64,000 bases of DNA from Cyanobium sp. Cruz CV13-4-11 (GCF_024346055.1 NZ_JAGQCH010000002.1:124001-188000), one strand, 5' to 3'; shown: positions 1 through 8,589, counted from the stretch's first letter. Numbers and translations are program-made. The notes: generated by a model from the letters alone, not told the origin.

Positions 1-2
1 TC

Positions 3-254
3 GACTACTCCTTCACCATCCTGAACCTGCACAAGATCTACCTGTCCGTCGCCGTTGACAACGCCAAGGCGCTGCACCTGTATCAGCAATGCGGCTTCGC
101 CGAAGAGGGCCACCTGGTCGGCGAGTTCTTCATCGAAGGCCAGTATCGCGACGTCAAACGCATGTACATCCTTCAGGAGGATTATCTGGCCAGATCAGCC
201 GGCATCACATCCGCTCCAGGGTGGGAATGCCCAGCAGACCCAGGCCCTGCTTGA
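3..254 (+). CDS. GNAT family N-acetyltransferase, C-terminal fragment (5' end outside window)
   Basis: The frame is open from base 3 to a TGA at 252-254 and gives 83 residues. The segment has the look of the C-terminal part of a RimJ/RimL-like GNAT fold: a strand with [19 protein letters not shown], where the N-x-x-A-x-x-L-Y-x-x-x-G-F pattern is the usual acetyl-CoA-side helix, followed by E-G and a final strand KRMYIL. Such enzymes acetylate amino groups of proteins or small molecules using acetyl-CoA; the substrate cannot be told. The gene starts left of the window. Its last 50 bases overlap the 3' end of argS on the other strand. Confidence 0.75.
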   Translation, partial: DYSFTILNLHKIYLSVAVDNAKALHLYQQCGFAEEGHLVGEFFIEGQYRDVKRMYILQEDYLARSAGITSAPGWECPADPGPA

Positions 255-2010
255 GGGTGTCGGCGGTGAGGCGGCAGAGCGCCAGCCGCGATCCGCGGGC
301 GGGCTCCTCGGCCTTCAGCACGGGCACCTGGTCATAGAAGCGGTTGAACACCTGGGAGAGCTCGAACAGGTAGCTGCACAGCCGGTTTGGCAGCAGCTCC
401 TGCTCCACCTCCAGGATCACGGCGTCGAACTGCAGCAGCTGGCGCACCAGCGCCCACTCCTGGGGTTCGCCGAACACCAGGGGCGCGGGGAAGGCAACGC
501 CGGCGGCATCGGCACCGCCCTTGCGGGCGATCCCGGCGATCCGGACCACCGCATAGAGCAGATAGGGGGCGGTGTTGCCGCTGAGGGCCAGCATGCGATC
601 AAAGCTGAACTGGTAGTTGGTGATCCGGTTGGTGGACAGATCGGCGTACTTCACCGCCGCCAGGCCGACGGTGGTCGCGACCTCGCTGATGAAGTCGCCG
701 TCCTCCTGGCGCTCCTCCTCGGCCAGACGGCGGCGCAGGTCGGCTTCGCAGCGCTCCACCGCCTCATCCAGCAGCTCCTTGAGTCGCACGGTGTCGCCGG
801 CGCGGGTTTTGAGCTTCTTGCCATCCTCCCCCTGCACCAGCCCGAAGGGCACGTGCTCCAGATGGCCGCCCTCCGGGATCCAGCCGGCACGGCGGGCCAC
901 CTGGAACACACCGGCGAAGTGGCTGGCCTGGCCGGCGTCGGTGACGTAGATCACCCGGCAGGCGCCGTCGCCGTCGGGGGCTGCGCCGAAGCGGTAGCGG
1001 ATGGCCGCGAGATCCGTGGTGGCGTAGTTGAAGCCGCCGTCGCTCTTGCGCACGATCACCGGTGGGGCCTGGCTGGCCGTGCCGTCCTGGCCCTCCAGAA
1101 ACACACATTGGGCACCGCCATCGCTCACCAGCAGGCCCGCGGCGGCCAGGTCGGCCACCACCGCCTCCAGGAAGGGGTTGTAGAAGGATTCGCCGCGCTC
1201 GTCGAGGCGGATGTCGAGGCGGTCGTAGAGGCGCTGAAACTCCCGGCGCGACTGGTCGCACAGCAGCTGCCAGGCCCGGCGGGACACCGGATCGCCGCTC
1301 TGCAGCTTCACCACCTCCTCGCGGGAGGTGGTCTGGAAGGTTTCGTCGCTGTCGAAGCGGGCCTTGGCCTGGCGGTAGAAGGCCACCAGGTCGCCCAGGT
1401 CGACGGCGTCGGCAGTGTCGAGGGCCTCGGGAGCCACCTGCTTGAGGTGGGTGATGAGCATGCCGAACTGGGTGCCCCAGTCGCCGACATGGTTGAGCCG
1501 CAGCACCGGATGGCCGCGGAACTCCAGCACCCGGGCCAGGGCATCGCCGATGATCGTGGAGCGCAGGTGCCCCACGTGCATCTCCTTGGCGATGTTGGGG
1601 CTGGAGAAATCCACCACCACCGGTGCGCCGCCGGGGGCCACGGGCTCCACCCCCAGGCGCGGATCGGCCAGCCGGCGGCCCACCTCGGCGGCGAGCACCT
1701 CAGGCCTCAGGGTGAGGTTAATGAAGCCGGGGCCTGCGATCTCCGGCGGCAGGCACAGGGCCGCGAAGCCGGGATCCGCCTCCAGCTGGGCCACGATCGC
1801 CGAGGCAATCGCCCGGGGCGCCAGCTTCAGGGGCCGGGCCAGGGCCAGGGCGCCATTGGCCTGAAAATCGCCGAACTCCGGTTTCGAGGCGGGCCCGAGC
1901 TGGGGATCCAGCGGCATACCGGCTTCCCGGGCGGCGGCGGCCGCCTCGGGGAATGCGCTCTCCAGGGCCCCCAGCAGATGGCTGTTCAGGGCGTGGGCGA
2001 TGCGCAGCAT
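205..2010 (-). CDS. argS: arginyl-tRNA synthetase
   Basis: Cytosolic class I aminoacyl-tRNA synthetase that charges tRNA-Arg with arginine using ATP. The 601-residue length is normal. The N-terminal Add-1 domain (about residues 1-100) recognises the tRNA elbow; the HIGH-type signature is HVGH at residues 145-148; a [10 protein letters not shown] segment stands where the KMSKS-like loop of ArgRS is found; and the C-terminal anticodon-binding domain (DALR type) ends the protein. The ATG at 2010 is followed directly by the usual N-terminal helix. It overlaps the acetyltransferase tail by 50 bases, tail to tail. Confidence 0.96.
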   Translation of the reverse strand: MLRIAHALNSHLLGALESAFPEAAAAAREAGMPLDPQLGPASKPEFGDFQANGALALARPLKLAPRAIASAIVAQLEADPGFAALCLPPEIAGPGFINLTLRPEVLAAEVGRRLADPRLGVEPVAPGGAPVVVDFSSPNIAKEMHVGHLRSTIIGDALARVLEFRGHPVLRLNHVGDWGTQFGMLITHLKQVAPEALDTADAVDLGDLVAFYRQAKARFDSDETFQTTSREEVVKLQSGDPVSRRAWQLLCDQSRREFQRLYDRLDIRLDERGESFYNPFLEAVVADLAAAGLLVSDGGAQCVFLEGQDGTASQAPPVIVRKSDGGFNYATTDLAAIRYRFGAAPDGDGACRVIYVTDAGQASHFAGVFQVARRAGWIPEGGHLEHVPFGLVQGEDGKKLKTRAGDTVRLKELLDEAVERCEADLRRRLAEEERQEDGDFISEVATTVGLAAVKYADLSTNRITNYQFSFDRMLALSGNTAPYLLYAVVRIAGIARKGGADAAGVAFPAPLVFGEPQEWALVRQLLQFDAVILEVEQELLPNRLCSYLFELSQVFNRFYDQVPVLKAEEPARGSRLALCRLTADTLKQGLGLLGIPTLERM

Positions 2011-2410
2011 GGAGCGGAACCGGTCGAACGGCAGGCGTGGAGACGATCATCCTCCCCAGCGGGGCGGAGGTCGGTCAGAAGATCATCCAGCTTCAGCCTG
2101 GAGGCTCCTTAGGGGGTCGCAGCAGGTGCTTGCCGCGTTCCCGGATCCGCTGCTTCCAGTGGGGCGGCAGGCTTTCCAGCCCTGCCAAGCCCACAGGCCG
2201 AAAGAAACAGGCACAATGAGTTGCCTTCCCATCGCGGGGGATTGGCCGGCCGAAGCAAGTCGATGTGTCAGGTCGCCCAAACCAACGGAAATCGCTTCTG
2301 CAGCTGATGTGCTGCGAGCGACGCGGGGGCGGCAAGGCGCAGCGCTGGAAGCACAGCCCTGCGCAGGGGGCCCAGAGGCTTGGAAGGGACCATGATCCCA
2401 GCAACAGTTC
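2011..2410. other. 400-base stretch upstream of argS without a supported gene
   Basis: This stretch lies between the argS start and a possible small gene at 2411. Short open frames exist on both strands (for example one from about 2217 to 2395), but none has a convincing ribosome site or family resemblance. It probably carries the argS promoter, though I cannot point to clear -35/-10 boxes. No tRNA-like fold or terminator stands out. Confidence 0.4.
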
Positions 2411-2689
2411 ATGGTCAATGCCTCGGGCACACCCCTCACCGGCGCGCCACAGAACGCCACCACCGATGTAATCGACCCCATCATCGGCGGCCCTACGGCG
2501 ACCTTCGATCAACTCCTGCCCGCGAATCCGACGTTCACCAACACGTCGTTCCTGGCCCTCGCTCAGCCTGCCTCCCTTGGCTCCTCCAACCCCACCAGCA
2601 CCGATCTTCTGGCATCGTCATTCCCCGCCGCCGGCCTCGAAAGCTCACCAACCACCCCCTGGCTGGTCGCCACCCAGCCCCTCCTGTGA
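2411..2689 (+). CDS. hypothetical small Ser/Thr/Pro-rich protein
   Basis: This open frame gives 92 residues, rich in Ser, Thr, Pro and Ala, with no cysteine, no signal peptide and no membrane segment. Its third codon positions are strongly G/C, as in real genes here, and it fills a gap that otherwise lacks a gene. The start is weakly supported: the only purine-rich site nearby (GGAAGGGA) sits in front of an ATG at 2392 in another frame. It converges on the grrM gene with a 49-base gap. I do not recognise a family, and a link to the RiPP cluster is only positional. Confidence 0.35.
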   Translation: MVNASGTPLTGAPQNATTDVIDPIIGGPTATFDQLLPANPTFTNTSFLALAQPASLGSSNPTSTDLLASSFPAAGLESSPTTPWLVATQPLL

Positions 2690-2738
2690 CACCCTGCCCA
2701 CGCGCCGGCCTCTGACCTGACGGCCCACAGGCAAACAA

Positions 2739-3914
2739 TCAGGACACCAGCCCCAGCGCCTCCTCCAGGCCGGCGAGCACCACATCGGCCGTCAGCTTGA
2801 TGCGGTAGCGGCAGGCTTGGGTTTCGGTGCAGGCGAACGTGCCGTGCTCCCAGTATTTGTTGCTGCCGGCGCCGCCGCCACAGAGGCCGAAGTAGGCACA
2901 CTCCGCGCGGCAGCGGTCGGTGCCAGCGCGCATGTCCGCCAGGATGCGCTGGAACTTGGGGCTGGCGGCAATCGACACGAGGCTGTCGCTCTGGACATGG
3001 CCCAGCACGAAGTCGCCGTACGTGTCGGTCTGAACGGATAGCAGTTCGGGATCGAAGGTGGAAATCGCCCCGCGGGCATCCACGTTGACAATCGCGAACG
3101 GGTTGTTCATGTCGGTGCATTCCAGGCGCGCATCCGCCTGGGCCAGGCTGCAGATGCCCTCGAACTCCCGCACCCGCATCCGCTCGGGGTGCTCCTGCCA
3201 CAGCTCCCAGAACCGCTGCAGGAACTGGCGATAGGCCGCCTCGGCATGGGGACGGCTGAGGGTGGACACCCGGTTCTCCCCCTCCGTCTCCTCCATGTTG
3301 AAGGCCACCTCGCTGATGCCGTTCTCGATGAAGAAGGCGAACAGCGCATCGGCATGGCCGAGGGACTCCTCGGTGATCACGGCGATCACCTGGAAGGGGA
3401 TGCCGCGGCGGCGCAGGTGCTCGATACCCCGAAGGGTGGCGGCATGGGTCCCCAGACCGGTGCGGGTGCGGCGGTGGACGTCGTGGAGAAAGGCCGGCCC
3501 GTCCATGCTCACGCCCACGGAGATGCCGTTGCGCTCAAAGCAGTCGCACCAGGCTTCGTTGATCAGGGTGGCGTTGGTCTGCACTGACTGGTGGATGGTC
3601 AGGGGCTCCCCCTGCCAGCGCTCCTGGGCCCGCCGCACGCAGGCGCTGGCCGCGTCGTAGAAGGCGATCGGCACGGTGAGCGGTTCACCGGCGTGCCAGA
3701 GCAGGGTGAAATCGCCGCCCACATAGGGGCTCTCCAGCACCCGCTCCAGGGCCGCTTCCAGCAGCTCCAGCGGCAGACGGTGACGGTCGTCCCGGTTGGG
3801 CAGGTAGCAGTAGTCGCAGTCGAGGTTGCAGTAGGGGGTGGGCTGGACCACCAGCAGCTGCAACGGCCCGAAGCCTTCCGGGTTGCCCGGTGGTGGGGTA
3901 CCGGTGGCGATCAC
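2739..3914 (-). CDS. grrM: GrrM-type radical SAM/SPASM maturase of a glycine-rich-repeat RiPP
   Basis: 391-residue radical SAM enzyme. The CX3CX2C iron-sulfur motif is C29, C33 and C36 in a CNLDCDYC context. The C-terminal SPASM region holds further cysteines in CRAECAYFGLCGGG and a last pair in ACTETQACRY for auxiliary clusters. Enzymes of the GRRM group (GrrM, Glycine-Rich-Repeat Modifying) lie beside GrrA precursors, and relatives make three-residue cyclophanes between an aromatic residue and a residue two places on. Here the enzyme overlaps grrA1 by four bases (GTGA), so the start is GTG at 3914 and translation is probably coupled. It is the only maturase for two precursors. The function is inferred from motif and context. 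Confidence 0.9.
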   Translation of the reverse strand: MIATGTPPPGNPEGFGPLQLLVVQPTPYCNLDCDYCYLPNRDDRHRLPLELLEAALERVLESPYVGGDFTLLWHAGEPLTVPIAFYDAASACVRRAQERWQGEPLTIHQSVQTNATLINEAWCDCFERNGISVGVSMDGPAFLHDVHRRTRTGLGTHAATLRGIEHLRRRGIPFQVIAVITEESLGHADALFAFFIENGISEVAFNMEETEGENRVSTLSRPHAEAAYRQFLQRFWELWQEHPERMRVREFEGICSLAQADARLECTDMNNPFAIVNVDARGAISTFDPELLSVQTDTYGDFVLGHVQSDSLVSIAASPKFQRILADMRAGTDRCRAECAYFGLCGGGAGSNKYWEHGTFACTETQACRYRIKLTADVVLAGLEEALGLVS

Positions 3915-4300
3915 CAGAAGTTGCGGAAGCCGCCGTTACGGAAGCCGCCGTTGCCCCAGCCGCCGTTGCGGAAGCCGCCATTGCCCCAGCCGCCGTTACG
4001 GAAGCCGCCGTTGCCCCAGCCGCCATTGCGGAAGCCGCCATTCCCCCAGCCGAAACGGGGCCCGCCCCCGTTCACAAAGACGTAGGCGAGGCGGCCATCG
4101 GGGGCTTTGGCCCGACCCTCCGCTGGCTCCGGGTCGGGCGACTCCGGCCCCATGGCCTGGGAGATGCGCCGCAGGCGGGCGTCGATCGACCCAGGCGCGG
4201 CCTCCAGAGGGGACGCTGCCTGGGCCAAAGCGCCGGCGGGGGCCAGGGCCGCCAGCAGGAGCAGGAAACCGAACAGACCGGAACGGGGGTGGTTCGTCAT
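3911..4300 (-). CDS. grrA: GrrA-type RiPP precursor 1, alternating W-G-N / F-R-N core
   Basis: 129-residue secreted precursor. Residues 1-27 are a Sec-like signal peptide with a long hydrophobic core ending ALAQ. Residues 38-50 (SIDARLRRISQAM) match the equivalent part of the second precursor and are the likely leader recognition element. The core, residues 75-129, has F-V-N at 75, four W-G-N (85, 95, 105, 115) and five F-R-N (90, 100, 110, 120, 125), each separated by Gly-Gly, and ends FRNFW. Each aromatic-x-Asn triplet is a possible cyclophane site by analogy with other GrrA/OscA precursors. It follows grrP1 by 73 bases and overlaps grrM by four. Confidence 0.9.
   Translation of the reverse strand: MTNHPRSGLFGFLLLLAALAPAGALAQAASPLEAAPGSIDARLRRISQAMGPESPDPEPAEGRAKAPDGRLAYVFVNGGGPRFGWGNGGFRNGGWGNGGFRNGGWGNGGFRNGGWGNGGFRNGGFRNFW
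3931..4050 (-). repeat. four 30-base tandem repeats encoding the GrrA1 core
   Basis: Four consecutive 30-base units run 3931-3960, 3961-3990, 3991-4020 and 4021-4050. Units 1 and 3 are identical and units 2 and 4 differ from them and from each other by a few silent changes, which suggests an older 30-base repeat later copied as a 60-base pair. Each unit encodes one W-G-N and one F-R-N with Gly-Gly spacers, so copy-number change adds or removes two putative modification sites in frame. Confidence 0.9.
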
Positions 4301-4373
4301 CGGAGGGCTGCCAGGACAGGAGGGAGGAGCGGGACGGGGCGATCAGGCCGCCGCAGGGCGGAGGTGCGGGAGG

Positions 4374-5336
4374 TCATCGGGGAGCCGCCGCTGAAGGGGC
4401 CGCCAGTTGGAAACCTTCGCGGGTCAGCAGCACGGATTCGAAGAAGGCGCGGACCCGCTCGGCGGGCACCACCAGCACACCGCTGGGGCCGACCCAGGGG
4501 GCGACGCTGGCGACGGCCTCGGGGCGGCCCTCCAGATAGCCCTGGAGCAGGCCCGCGATGGCCAGGTTGACCACGTTCAGCAGCCTGGAATTGTTCTCCG
4601 GCACGATGCAGCCGACGCCATAGCTCACATAGGGCTGCTCAGGCACCAGTGCCACGCCCGAGAGCTGGCGCTGGTGCCGCAGGCCGGCCAGCACGTTGGC
4701 ATCGCCCAGCACCCCCGTCACCCGTTTCTGCTCCAGGGCCGTGACGGCCAGGGCCAGGGTGGGGAAGCTGACCGCCTTGGCGGCGGGCTGGAGCGAACCC
4801 AGCAGACCGGCCCCGAGGGACCCCTCCACCACCGCGATCGGTTGAGCGGCGAGGGAGGACGGCGAGCCGTCCAGGGTGCCGCTGCGGGTGAGCAGCCTCA
4901 GGCCGGAGAGGCCGATCGGCAGGGAGAAATCGACCAGCTTTTCCCGCTCCCAGCTGAAGGGCACACCACAGGCCAGGCCGGCCTTGCCGCTGGAAACGGC
5001 TCCCACCGTGACGGCGGTGTTGTCCACGGGCACGAAACGGATCCGGACGTCGTTGCCGAGCTCCGCCTTCAGCTGGCGGTCGATGCGGCGGGCCAGATCA
5101 ATGGCGTACCCCTCCGGTTCCCCCTTCGGCCCGATCTGGACCAGGGGCGGGCTGTCGGCGGGACCCACCATCAGCACCTCGCCCGACTTGGCCGCCTGCT
5201 CGAGCACGGCGTCGGCGGCCCGCGCCGGGGCCAGGCCCCCCAGGGGCCAGAGGCAGGCCAGGGCCCCCAGGGCCAGGGCCCTGCTGCGGTGGGATCGGAC
5301 GGAACCGGCGGGAACCCGCGCAGCAGGAGAAGCCAT
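4374..5336 (-). CDS. grrP: GrrP-type periplasmic solute-binding protein 1
   Basis: 320 residues: an N-terminal signal peptide (about 1-40, ending ARAA) and a family 3 extracellular solute-binding fold, the type that binds amino acids. Visible family features are GYAIDLARRI, LACGVPFSWEREKLVDFSLP and CIVPENNSRLLN. No ABC permease or ATPase gene lies nearby, which fits the orphan periplasmic protein known as the third member of GRRM clusters. It might bind the mature peptide or a related ligand; this is unproven. It lies 89 bases after grrA2 and 73 before grrA1, and is a diverged paralog of the protein at 5838-6884. Confidence 0.85.
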   Translation of the reverse strand: MASPAARVPAGSVRSHRSRALALGALACLWPLGGLAPARAADAVLEQAAKSGEVLMVGPADSPPLVQIGPKGEPEGYAIDLARRIDRQLKAELGNDVRIRFVPVDNTAVTVGAVSSGKAGLACGVPFSWEREKLVDFSLPIGLSGLRLLTRSGTLDGSPSSLAAQPIAVVEGSLGAGLLGSLQPAAKAVSFPTLALAVTALEQKRVTGVLGDANVLAGLRHQRQLSGVALVPEQPYVSYGVGCIVPENNSRLLNVVNLAIAGLLQGYLEGRPEAVASVAPWVGPSGVLVVPAERVRAFFESVLLTREGFQLAAPSAAAPR

Positions 5337-5425
5337 GGGCAGAACCGTGCACGTGCTGCACCTTAAGGGCGGCTTCCGGGCTTGCCCACGGCCGCGTTGG
5401 GGCTTGAAACGCCCCGGCCTGGGAC

Positions 5426-5824
5426 CTACCAGTTTCGGAACGCCCCACCGCGCATGGCGCCCCCATTCACGAAGCCGCCCCCGCCCCTGGCATTGACGAA
5501 ACCGCCGCCCCCGTTGCGGAAGCCACCGCCGCCGCCGTAATAGGGGTGGCCATTGACGAAGCCGCCCCGGGCTGCGTTGGCGAAGCCGCCCCGGCCGCCG
5601 TTGGCGAAGCCGTAGGCCAGCCGCTGATCGCCGACGGAGGTGCCGTCCGCCCCGCTCCCGTCAGCCTGTTCTCGGATCGCCGCGGTGATGCGCTGCAACC
5701 GTTGCTCGATCGAGACTCCGCTGGCCGAGGTGGGCTGCAGGGCCGCCTGGCCAGCAGCCGGAGCGGTCAGGGCCGCCAAGGCCAGGGAGAAACCGAGCAG
5801 GGCCGCGCGGGAGGTGATGGACAT
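5426..5824 (-). CDS. grrA: GrrA-type RiPP precursor 2, F-x-N core without tryptophan repeats
   Basis: 132-residue precursor with a signal peptide (residues 1-26) and a leader segment SIEQRLQRITAAI matching SIDARLRRISQAM of the first precursor. The core from residue 70 is glycine-rich and carries seven F-x-N triplets: FAN at 73 and 81, FVN at 89, 109 and 118, FRN at 102 and 129. There is no W-x-N; the single Trp is the last residue. Spacing is irregular and a PYYGGGGG stretch interrupts it. The gene starts 13 bases after grrP2. A shared leader with a different core implies that the single GrrM at 2739-3914 may treat both, which I infer. Confidence 0.88.
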   Translation of the reverse strand: MSITSRAALLGFSLALAALTAPAAGQAALQPTSASGVSIEQRLQRITAAIREQADGSGADGTSVGDQRLAYGFANGGRGGFANAARGGFVNGHPYYGGGGGFRNGGGGFVNARGGGGFVNGGAMRGGAFRNW

Positions 5825-5837
5825 GGGGTGGATCTCC

Positions 5838-6884
5838 TTAACGGGCAGGTGAGGTGGGGGCGACCGCCGATGGGGTCGTTGCCGGCAGGGGCCTGACCCG
5901 TTCGTAGTTGAGCAGAACGGACTGGAAATAGGCCTTGATCAGCTCGGGAGGCAACTCCAGGATTCCCTTCGGACCGAGCCAGCGGTTGACGCTGGCCACG
6001 GCAGTCGGCTCATCATCGAGGTAGCCCTGCACCAGCCGGGCGATGGCCAGATTGACCAGATTGCGGAAGGTGGAATTGTCCTCCGGAACAATGCAACCCA
6101 CGGCAAAGCGGGAGAAGGCCTCCGCGGGCACCAGGCTGTAACCCTTGCCGCCGAGGCTCTGGAGGGCACCGGCGAGCAACAGGGAATCGCCCCCCACGCC
6201 ATCCACCTGGCCGGCCAGCAGCGCCCGCACCGCCGGCTCGATTCCGGCGAAGGGAACCCGCACCGCCGTCGGCTGCACGGCCGCGATGGTGGCGCTGCCC
6301 AGGGAGTCCTTCACCACGCCGATCCGCTTGCCCGCCATCGAGGCCGCTGAGCCGTCGAGCCCCCCCTGCCGGGTGAGCACGCGAATGCCCGAGAGGGCGA
6401 AGGGCATGGAGAAGTCGACGAACATCTCCCGCTCCCAGGTGAACTGGACCCCACAGGCCAGGTCCACATCGCCGCGGCTCACGTCACGGAACACCGCCAG
6501 CGGATCCGCATTGGCGGTGTAGACGATCTTCACCGGCCGGTTGAGATAGGTGGAGACCTCCGCCTCGATCAACCGGGCCACATCGAGGCTGTAACCCACC
6601 AGCGCCTTGCCGGCATCGAGGTAGGCGAAGGGCACCATGTCGGTGGGGCCGGCCATCGTGATCTCGCCGGTGCGCGCCGCCTGCTCGAGCACCGATTCGG
6701 CCCTGGCTGCCGTGGGGCCGCCCAGCGCCGCCACCAGCGCCAGCAGCAGGGAGGGTCCCGCCACGGCGCAGCGTCGGGCCCAGGCGGCGAGGCCGATCGG
6801 GGCGGCCTGTTGGGGAGGGGTTGGCTGCGGAAGGGCTGGAGACGGCACGGATCGCTGCGGCACGCGGGTCGGCTCGGGGGTCAT
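5838..6884 (-). CDS. grrP: GrrP-type periplasmic solute-binding protein 2
   Basis: 348-residue paralog of the protein at 4374-5336, with a long Pro-rich N-terminus before a signal sequence (core SLLLALVAALGG, cleavage near ARAE). It has the same family 3 binding-protein landmarks: GYSLDVARLIEAE, LACGVQFTWEREMFVDFSMP and GCIVPEDNSTFRNLVNLAIA. I chose the ATG at 6884; an in-frame TTG at 6902 adds six residues. It is the first gene of the GRRM run, 13 bases ahead of grrA2. No transporter genes are near. Its ligand is unknown. Confidence 0.85.
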   Translation of the reverse strand: MTPEPTRVPQRSVPSPALPQPTPPQQAAPIGLAAWARRCAVAGPSLLLALVAALGGPTAARAESVLEQAARTGEITMAGPTDMVPFAYLDAGKALVGYSLDVARLIEAEVSTYLNRPVKIVYTANADPLAVFRDVSRGDVDLACGVQFTWEREMFVDFSMPFALSGIRVLTRQGGLDGSAASMAGKRIGVVKDSLGSATIAAVQPTAVRVPFAGIEPAVRALLAGQVDGVGGDSLLLAGALQSLGGKGYSLVPAEAFSRFAVGCIVPEDNSTFRNLVNLAIARLVQGYLDDEPTAVASVNRWLGPKGILELPPELIKAYFQSVLLNYERVRPLPATTPSAVAPTSPAR

Positions 6885-6964
6885 CGGCGCCCACTCTGGC
6901 AACAGATCGGGGGCGGAGCCATCGGTGCCGGGGGAGTGCGGCGATTCTTCACCATGGTCCCGGC

Positions 6965-7840
6965 TCAGGCCAGCAGGGGGTCGAAGCGCATGCTCAGGTC
7001 CAGCCAGGGGCTGCGCGTCACCGGGGCGCTGGTGGAGATCAGATCGATGCCGGTGGCGGCGTAGGCCGCCAGCTGCTCGGGCCGCACCCCGGAGGCCTCC
7101 AGCACCACCATTGGCGCCAGGGCCCGCAGAAGGGGCACCAGGGCCGCCAGCGCCGCGGGGCTGAAGTCGTCGAGGAGCACCGCATCGGCCCCCGCCCGCA
7201 CGGCGGCCTCGGCTTCGGCGGCGGTCTCGGCCTCCACGATCACCCGTGCCGGCCAGGGGGCCGAGGCCCGCACCGCCGCGATGGCCAGCCCCACGCCCCC
7301 CGACCAGGCCAGGTGGTTCTCCTTAAGCATGGCGGCATCGTCGAGACCGAGGCGGTGGTTGGTGCCGCCGCCGCAGCGCACGGCGTACTTCTCCAGCACC
7401 CGCAGGCCCGGGGTGGTCTTGCGGGTGTCGGCCAGTCGCACACCGGTGCCCGCCAGCACCTGCACCAGGGCGGCGGTGGCGCTGGCGATGCCCGAGAGGC
7501 GCATGGCCAGGTTGAGGGCCGTGCGCTCCGCCGCCACCAGGGCGGCCGCCGGCCCCTCCAGCTCCAGCAGCCGCTGGCCGGCGACCACCGGCTCCCCATC
7601 GCCCACCAGCAGCCGCACCGACGCCCGGGGATCCAGCAGCGCCAGCAGCGGCCCCACCAGCACCCCGCCGCAGAACACCCCGTCGGCGCGGGGGATCCAG
7701 TGGGCCCGGCCGGTGCGGCCGACCAGGGCCGGGGCCGTCAGATCGCCGCGGCCGATGTCCTCATCCAGCCAGCGGCGCAGCTGGTCCTCCAGCGCCGGGG
7801 TGAAGGAGAGCACCGGGGCCAGGGCCCCATCGGATGACAT
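6965..7840 (-). CDS. nadC: nicotinate-nucleotide pyrophosphorylase (carboxylating)
   Basis: Converts quinolinate and PRPP to nicotinate mononucleotide, CO2 and pyrophosphate in de novo NAD synthesis; cytosolic. The 291-residue length is normal. Family landmarks are DEDIGRGDLTA near the N-terminus, TRKTTPGLRVLEKYAV with the PRPP/quinolinate-binding Arg and Lys, GGGTNHRLGL, IVEAET, and DDFSP in the barrel. I start at the ATG at 7840, 11 bases after the stop of the upstream DUF4079 gene; a GTG lies one codon further up. The frame stays open far upstream, but that extension only shadows the neighbour. Confidence 0.94.
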   Translation of the reverse strand: MSSDGALAPVLSFTPALEDQLRRWLDEDIGRGDLTAPALVGRTGRAHWIPRADGVFCGGVLVGPLLALLDPRASVRLLVGDGEPVVAGQRLLELEGPAAALVAAERTALNLAMRLSGIASATAALVQVLAGTGVRLADTRKTTPGLRVLEKYAVRCGGGTNHRLGLDDAAMLKENHLAWSGGVGLAIAAVRASAPWPARVIVEAETAAEAEAAVRAGADAVLLDDFSPAALAALVPLLRALAPMVVLEASGVRPEQLAAYAATGIDLISTSAPVTRSPWLDLSMRFDPLLA

Positions 7841-7851
7841 CACGGGGGGCC

Positions 7852-8589
7852 TCAGCTGCCGGCGGCGCCGACGGGGGGGGCGGACACCGGCGGCGGGGCG
7901 AAGGGCGGGCAGACCCGCTTCACCGGATCGCAGGCATAGATGGTGGGTTTCTGCCAGGCCAGGGGGATCTCCAGCAGGTCGCGGCTGCCGGTGATCCCCT
8001 GTGCCACGAACAGCACCGCCGCCAGGATCGAGGCGCCCAGGTGCAGCCGGCGCCAGCGCAGCTCCTTGAGGATCTCCGGACGGGCGGCCAGCGAGAAGAT
8101 CATCAGCCCCACCACGGCCACCCCGGCCCAATAGTGGGACTGCCAGAACGCGGGGCTCAGCGGGTTGTCGCTGAGGCGCCACACCTCGGGCTGGGCGCCG
8201 AGGCCCAGCACCCCGGCCCAGGTGAGCAGGGCGAAGACAAGCCGGTAGCCCTTGGCCTTGACCCGCCAGAGGGCCAGCAGGGAGACCACGGTGCCCACCA
8301 GCACCAGCAGCAGTTGCAGGGCGCGGCCGCCACCGCCCGTGAAGCCCTCCGGCGGCTGCTTGGTGACGATCACCACCGTCAGGGCCACGAGCACCAGCAG
8401 CACCACGCCCGCCGAGAGCCACTGGCCCAGGTCGGCGTGGTCGCGACCGGTGGTGGGGGGCAGTTTCGCCTTCTCGACCCGGCGCTGCCGGGCCTGGACC
8501 CCGAGCCGCACCACCATGCCGATCAGGGGATAGATGAGCACCACCGCCAGGGCGGGGTGCAGGATCCAGAGCCAGTCGACCGTTTGCAT
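7852..8589 (-). CDS. DUF4079 family membrane protein
   Basis: 245 residues with about six hydrophobic segments (near 8-28, 60-78, 90-112, 118-133, 155-172 and 185-203), an N-terminal WILHPALAVVLIYPL and a Pro-rich tail. The layout resembles the cyanobacterial and chloroplast DUF4079 family, whose function is not settled; some members resemble cytochrome b561-type proteins, and the HP and H-Y-W histidines would suit such a role, but I cannot show haem binding. It lies between mnmE (88 bases upstream) and nadC on the same strand. Confidence 0.75.
   Translation of the reverse strand: MQTVDWLWILHPALAVVLIYPLIGMVVRLGVQARQRRVEKAKLPPTTGRDHADLGQWLSAGVVLLVLVALTVVIVTKQPPEGFTGGGGRALQLLLVLVGTVVSLLALWRVKAKGYRLVFALLTWAGVLGLGAQPEVWRLSDNPLSPAFWQSHYWAGVAVVGLMIFSLAARPEILKELRWRRLHLGASILAAVLFVAQGITGSRDLLEIPLAWQKPTIYACDPVKRVCPPFAPPPVSAPPVGAAGS

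Noticed and set aside
55..2112. Long open frame (685 codons) on the plus strand opposite argS
   Set aside because: It is the antisense of a clear ArgRS, with low-complexity His/Gly/Leu composition; high GC leaves long antisense frames open.
2217..2395. 58-codon frame upstream of the small hypothetical gene
   Set aside because: Weak ribosome site, Ala/Arg-rich low-quality peptide and no neighbour logic.
3931..4050. Thirty-base repeats as a CRISPR array
   Set aside because: The units are contiguous without spacers and encode the GrrA1 core in frame.
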